A program made the translations under genes and the position numbers. The notes beneath the pieces were generated by a model, which saw only the letters and a list, made by a program, of their open reading frames with translations, made no database searches and was not told the DNA's origin. From Erwinia piriflorinigrans CFBP 5888 (GTDB taxonomy: Bacteria; Pseudomonadota; Gammaproteobacteria; Enterobacterales; Enterobacteriaceae): 64,000 nucleotides of DNA. The stretch is from NCBI RefSeq assembly GCF_001050515.1, contig NZ_CAHS01000011.1:62001-126000 (forward strand). The letters run 5' to 3'. The stretch's first letter is position 1, and each line of letters starts with the position of its first letter. Shown here piece after piece: positions 60,652 to 64,000 of this stretch.

Positions 60652-61615
60652 ATATTTGGTGAGTCCCATAGCAGATATCGATATATCAGCATTGGAAGAC
60701 AGGTTGTTCGATCGTATTTCAGAAAGGAAAGAAGAATGTTATCGATCTGAAATTGAGGGCTGCGAGGTAGCCTTACCTTATATTTCATATCCATCGAGTG
60801 CCCGTTCTCTTTGTGGTGGAGGAACCGCTCCAACCGATAAGGAGCATAAAGAAACGTCTGCCTTAAAAAAACTTCAACTGAGCAATGAAGTTTTTCAAGC
60901 GGCATTTAACGACCAACAGCGTAGAAAATCTATTTTAACCCTTACCAGCACCGGTTTGTCCTCTCATCACGAGCTGAAACAACCCTCCAATGCTGAAATA
61001 AAAAAAGATGGGGGGCCGGTTGATATGAATGCATTGAAATTGATTGGGATTAATCAGGCTGCGCTCGAAAAACGTCGCGGTGAGCTTGATATCAATATAT
61101 TCAGCCAGACTAACGTGCTTGTGTCAGATATTGAATCCACTAAGACCGTTATTTCGTCACTTGAGCAGGAGCTCAAACAGCCAGATAAATCCTCTTCACA
61201 TGCAGCAGAGGTCAGACATATTGACCTGATACCTGTGGATATCGCGACATCACTGCGCGGTGAGCCATCTTCGCGTGAAGAAAATGCGCAAGTACTTCGC
61301 GATGCATTGCAAAAGCACCTGCCAGAAAAAGCCCCATCGGATTCTGGTGTTAAGGTCGATACGGCAAGCAGGTCAATGGATCTTAAATACCCGTTTAAAA
61401 GCTGGTCAGGTGAACATTCGGTAAAAGTTTCTGTTCCTGCTGAAGCCCGGCGCGATGGCACTCTCATCTTGCATCCCTCCGATTCGCGAGCAGCCGACGC
61501 ACTTTCCAGGCAGGCCGCAGATCTGGTGGGATATACGCCAGATATTGTTCAACCCTGGCATAGCAGGGAGGAGCCAGAGCAACATACTGGTAGCCATGAA
61601 GAGGAACAAGAGTGA
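60632..61615 (+). CDS. Type III secretion needle-length regulator SctP (SpaN/InvJ-like)
   Basis: This 327-residue, hydrophilic, low-conservation protein contains no transmembrane helices. The C-terminal region near 250-310 (FKSWSGEHSVKVSVPAEARR, TLILHPSDSRAADALSR) resembles the conserved end of SpaN/InvJ, which sets needle length and switches substrates. Position and length (InvJ has 336) fit. It overlaps SctO by 20 bases and SctQ by four. Confidence 0.8.
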   Translation: MVKEISEYLVSPIADIDISALEDRLFDRISERKEECYRSEIEGCEVALPYISYPSSARSLCGGGTAPTDKEHKETSALKKLQLSNEVFQAAFNDQQRRKSILTLTSTGLSSHHELKQPSNAEIKKDGGPVDMNALKLIGINQAALEKRRGELDINIFSQTNVLVSDIESTKTVISSLEQELKQPDKSSSHAAEVRHIDLIPVDIATSLRGEPSSREENAQVLRDALQKHLPEKAPSDSGVKVDTASRSMDLKYPFKSWSGEHSVKVSVPAEARRDGTLILHPSDSRAADALSRQAADLVGYTPDIVQPWHSREEPEQHTGSHEEEQE

Positions 61616-62538
61616 GTTTACGTAGCCACCTGCGTTTAAAAGGTCATGGTGATACTAATCTGGACTTCATGCTTAGCCGGCATCCGGGAAGTGAGATGAC
61701 GTCTGTATTACCCAATGCACGCTACCTGCAAGTGCTATTCACTTGTGATCACGGAACTGAAGCTAATGCCTTTTTGAATATCGATACTTGGCTAGAGGAA
61801 ATTGATGCCCATCTGCCGGGTATTCCGTGGCAGCAGGTGCCATTGAGCTATCTGATGCGCTGGTTGGAGGGGATGCAGCTGCGCTTTCTGGTTGAGGGAG
61901 TTATTTGGCAAAGTCAGCGGGTTATTTTGCCTGTCGGGGTTCTGCCAGAGAAATTGCTGTCTCTCTCTTCCGAGCCCTGTCCGCTGCTATGTCTAGACTG
62001 GCCTGAAGGCCCTTCAACCCATCTTCAGTCGGTGATTAGACCATCCCAGATTCCATTTACCTTGCATTACGTGCTCGGGCAAAGTCAGCTACCGCTATCC
62101 TCACTTATCGATATTGCTGTGGGAGATCTTTTACGTATCAGTGATTTTTCCCCGTGTTTAACCGTTGGGCATCAAAAAATATTTAGGCTAAGTTACCATG
62201 AAAAAAGTGAGTTTATAGTGGGAAATCAGTTGGTAATAAATAATGAAATATATCGCCAGGAGGAGGAAGTGGTGCTTGACTGGACTAAGCTGCCTGTCGA
62301 TATAGAGTTTGTGCTGGATAAAACGACCGTTAGTTTGGCCCAGTTGCAAGACATCAGACCTGGGTTTGCTTTACCCATTAAACCAGGAGCAGAAAAAAAG
62401 ATTCAGATTTACCTGAATCGAAAACGATTCGCATGTGGTGAGTTGGTCGCAATGGAGGACGGTTCATTGGCTGTAGATATTAATCAGGTCACTCCTGGTT
62501 CAGTGGATGAAACGGGCCATTCCGATGTTGAGCAATGA
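61612..62538 (+). CDS. Type III secretion cytosolic ring protein SctQ (SpaO-like)
   Basis: This 308-residue protein has two C-terminal SPOA domains. The first is near 195-240 and contains GNQLVINNEIYRQEEE. The second is near 235-300 and contains LPVDIEFVLDKTTVSLAQLQ and ACGELVAMEDGSLAVDINQV. It builds the sorting platform that receives substrates. The start is GTG within the SctP stop. SpaO makes a short second product from an internal start in Salmonella; a start for this is possible here but not visible with certainty. Confidence 0.92.
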   Translation: MSLRSHLRLKGHGDTNLDFMLSRHPGSEMTSVLPNARYLQVLFTCDHGTEANAFLNIDTWLEEIDAHLPGIPWQQVPLSYLMRWLEGMQLRFLVEGVIWQSQRVILPVGVLPEKLLSLSSEPCPLLCLDWPEGPSTHLQSVIRPSQIPFTLHYVLGQSQLPLSSLIDIAVGDLLRISDFSPCLTVGHQKIFRLSYHEKSEFIVGNQLVINNEIYRQEEEVVLDWTKLPVDIEFVLDKTTVSLAQLQDIRPGFALPIKPGAEKKIQIYLNRKRFACGELVAMEDGSLAVDINQVTPGSVDETGHSDVEQ

Positions 62539-63196
62539 TATTTCTTTAATTGCAGTACTTTCCCTCTTTACACTGTTGCCTTTTCTTATTGCCAGTGGAA
62601 CCTGTTTTATAAAATTTTCCATCGTGATGGTGATGGTACGTAATGCGTTGGGGATACAACAGGTTCCTTCAACGTTAACTCTGAACGGAATTGCACTCAT
62701 CTTAACCGCATTTGTGATGATGCCAATATGTCAGAAAATCTCAAGCTATATTGAAACTAACCATATTGATCTTAACAGTAGTTCATCTGTTACCCAGTTG
62801 ATGGATCAAGGGTTAGGAAGCTACCGGGATTATCTTGTGCGTTATTCCGATCATGAATTGATCCGTTTTTTTAACAAAGTACAACAACAGCAGGTAGGAG
62901 AGACCGCGCCAGATGTTCAGGATCACGAATTAAGCTCTCTCTCACTTATTACGTTAATGCCTGCCTATGCACTCAGCGAAATACAAAGCGCTTTTGAAAT
63001 TGCTTTTTACCTATACGTACCATTTGTGGTCATTGATATGGTGGTATCCAGCATATTGTTGGCGTTAGGAATGATGATGATGAGCCCGGTAACAATATCA
63101 ATCCCGATTAAACTAATCCTATTTGTGGCTATGAATGGCTGGAGCTTACTGATTAAAGGAATGATCGCACAATATGCCGATCTGATGACGTCATGA
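62525..63196 (+). CDS. Type III secretion export apparatus protein SctR (SpaP-like)
   Basis: This 223-residue membrane protein is the core of the export gate. It starts MLSNDISLIAVLSLFTLLPF, closely matching SpaP, with FLIASGTCFIKFSIVMVMVR near 20-39 and LALGMMMMSPVTISIPIKLI near 178-197. About four transmembrane segments are visible with a soluble loop at 80-140. It overlaps the SctQ stop by 14 bases; a longer start six codons upstream is unlikely. Confidence 0.96.
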   Translation: MLSNDISLIAVLSLFTLLPFLIASGTCFIKFSIVMVMVRNALGIQQVPSTLTLNGIALILTAFVMMPICQKISSYIETNHIDLNSSSSVTQLMDQGLGSYRDYLVRYSDHELIRFFNKVQQQQVGETAPDVQDHELSSLSLITLMPAYALSEIQSAFEIAFYLYVPFVVIDMVVSSILLALGMMMMSPVTISIPIKLILFVAMNGWSLLIKGMIAQYADLMTS

Positions 63197-63447
63197 ATAA
63201 TGTTTTATTTATTGGTAATTCTGCGCTAATTATTGTGCTTAAATTGACAGCAGTCCCTATTGCACTTGCAACAATCGTGGGTATTGTTGTGGGTCTTTTC
63301 CAGACAATAATGCAAATTCAGGAACAAACGCTTCCATTTGGTTTAAAAATGCTGGCAGTATTTGCCAGTATATTTATGTTGATTGAGTGGTTTTCTGCAG
63401 AAATGATGAGTTTCGCGGTCCAGGCTTTCTATATGGCCTTTCGTTGA
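63193..63447 (+). CDS. Type III secretion export apparatus protein SctS (SpaQ-like)
   Basis: This 84-residue membrane protein has two hydrophobic helices and the family stretch VGIVVGLFQTIMQIQEQTLP near residues 26-45. It forms the lower part of the export gate with SctR and SctT. It overlaps the SctR stop by four bases (ATGA). SpaQ has 86 residues. Confidence 0.96.
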   Translation: MNNVLFIGNSALIIVLKLTAVPIALATIVGIVVGLFQTIMQIQEQTLPFGLKMLAVFASIFMLIEWFSAEMMSFAVQAFYMAFR

Positions 63448-63459
63448 TTCGGTAAATTT

Positions 63460-64000
63460 ATGCTGTCTGTTGCACTTTACTTAAACTTCCAGCACGGCGT
63501 GCTGATCTTTGCGATGGCTTATGCAAGATTGGCCATTGTTTTTTATTTATTGCCGGTGCTGGGAGAGCGTGTTCTGTCTAATTTAATCATTAAGAACACG
63601 ATTATCGGACTGATCATTATCGGTTTGTGGCCCAGCTTTGCACAAGTCCTGAATCCAGAACAGGGGTGGATTATCTTGTTAGTAAAGGAGAGCGTCATAG
63701 GATTAATGCTGGCTATAACCTTATGTGTTCCTTTCTGGATGGTCATTGACCTTGGTGAACTTCTGGATAATCAGCGAGGTGCAACCATCAGTGATAGTAT
63801 TGATCCCGTCAATGGGGTACAAAGCTCTACATTATCGGGTTTTCTAAACTTTGCTTTTGGCGCCATTTTTTTTGCCAGTGGCGGCATGCATTTACTGATG
63901 GAAGTACTGGTTCAGAGCTATCAGGTTTTTCCTAGAGGCAGCAGTTTAGTTGATTTTCATTGGGCAGAAGTAGGGAATTTATTGATGGTGCTCGCGAAGG
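63460..64000 (+). CDS. Type III secretion export apparatus protein SctT (SpaR-like), incomplete at the right edge
   Basis: The first 180 codons of a SpaR-type membrane protein are present from ATG 63460 and no stop occurs before the window ends (SpaR has about 263 residues). Hydrophobic helices appear near residues 15-33, 45-63 and 75-95, and DNQRGATISDSIDPVNG near 103-119 is the family's conserved block. SctU (SpaS) and the translocator genes are expected beyond the edge. Confidence 0.93.
   Translation, partial: MLSVALYLNFQHGVLIFAMAYARLAIVFYLLPVLGERVLSNLIIKNTIIGLIIIGLWPSFAQVLNPEQGWIILLVKESVIGLMLAITLCVPFWMVIDLGELLDNQRGATISDSIDPVNGVQSSTLSGFLNFAFGAIFFASGGMHLLMEVLVQSYQVFPRGSSLVDFHWAEVGNLLMVLAK

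Overview
The window is a chromosomal segment of a plant-associated enterobacterium, most likely Erwinia or a close relative in the Erwiniaceae. The gene order of the first 41 kb is enterobacterial: truC-yqcA, barA, rlmD-relA-mazG-pyrG-eno, queE, queD, cysJIH, cysG-cysDNC, ygbE, ftsB-ispD-ispF-truD, surE-pcm-nlpD-rpoS and mutS. Protein lengths and motifs there sit very close to those of Escherichia coli. No rRNA, tRNA or CRISPR array is visible.

Region 1 (1-41 kb, core) holds housekeeping and stress functions. These are the stringent response (RelA, MazG), CTP synthase and enolase, queuosine precursor synthesis (QueE, QueD), the complete assimilatory sulfate pathway (CysDN, CysC, CysH, CysJI, plus CysG for siroheme), cell division (FtsB, NlpD), isoprenoid synthesis (IspD, IspF), stationary phase (RpoS, Pcm, SurE) and mismatch repair (MutS). 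Small accessory insertions interrupt the core order: an OafA-type acyltransferase after eno, a metallo-beta-lactamase-fold gene divergent from a LysR regulator, an amino-acid ABC transporter, and a GNAT-fold acyltransferase plus a YciI-like gene between cysH and cysG. surE carries a one-base insertion that breaks its frame.

Region 2 (41-47.9 kb, accessory) begins right after mutS with a gene-poor AT-rich stretch and a VOC-family gene. It then has a tight six-gene operon on the + strand (42559-47195): a cupin-like protein, a CYTH-fold protein, an MFS transporter, a nucleoside-diphosphate-kinase-like protein, a histidine phosphatase and a TauE/SafE-type membrane protein. The combination reads as a small pathway that makes, dephosphorylates and exports a phosphorylated small molecule. 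I do not recognise it as a named system, and it is the best candidate here for something undescribed. A decayed 0.7 kb stretch with an IS1-like transposase remnant follows.

Region 3 (47.9 kb to the right edge) is an Inv/Mxi-Spa (SPI-1-class) type III secretion system, visibly richer in A+T than the core. A leftward arm encodes SctD, SctF, SctI, SctJ, SctK, SctL and an unrecognised last gene. A rightward arm encodes an InvF-like AraC activator, then SctC, SctW, SctV, an InvB-type chaperone, SctN, SctO, SctP, SctQ, SctR, SctS and the start of SctT, which runs off the window. The two arms diverge from a 434-bp control region. Translocators, effectors, SctU and a HilA-type regulator are not in the visible part. 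The island lies beside mutS, the same chromosomal neighbourhood as SPI-1 in Salmonella.
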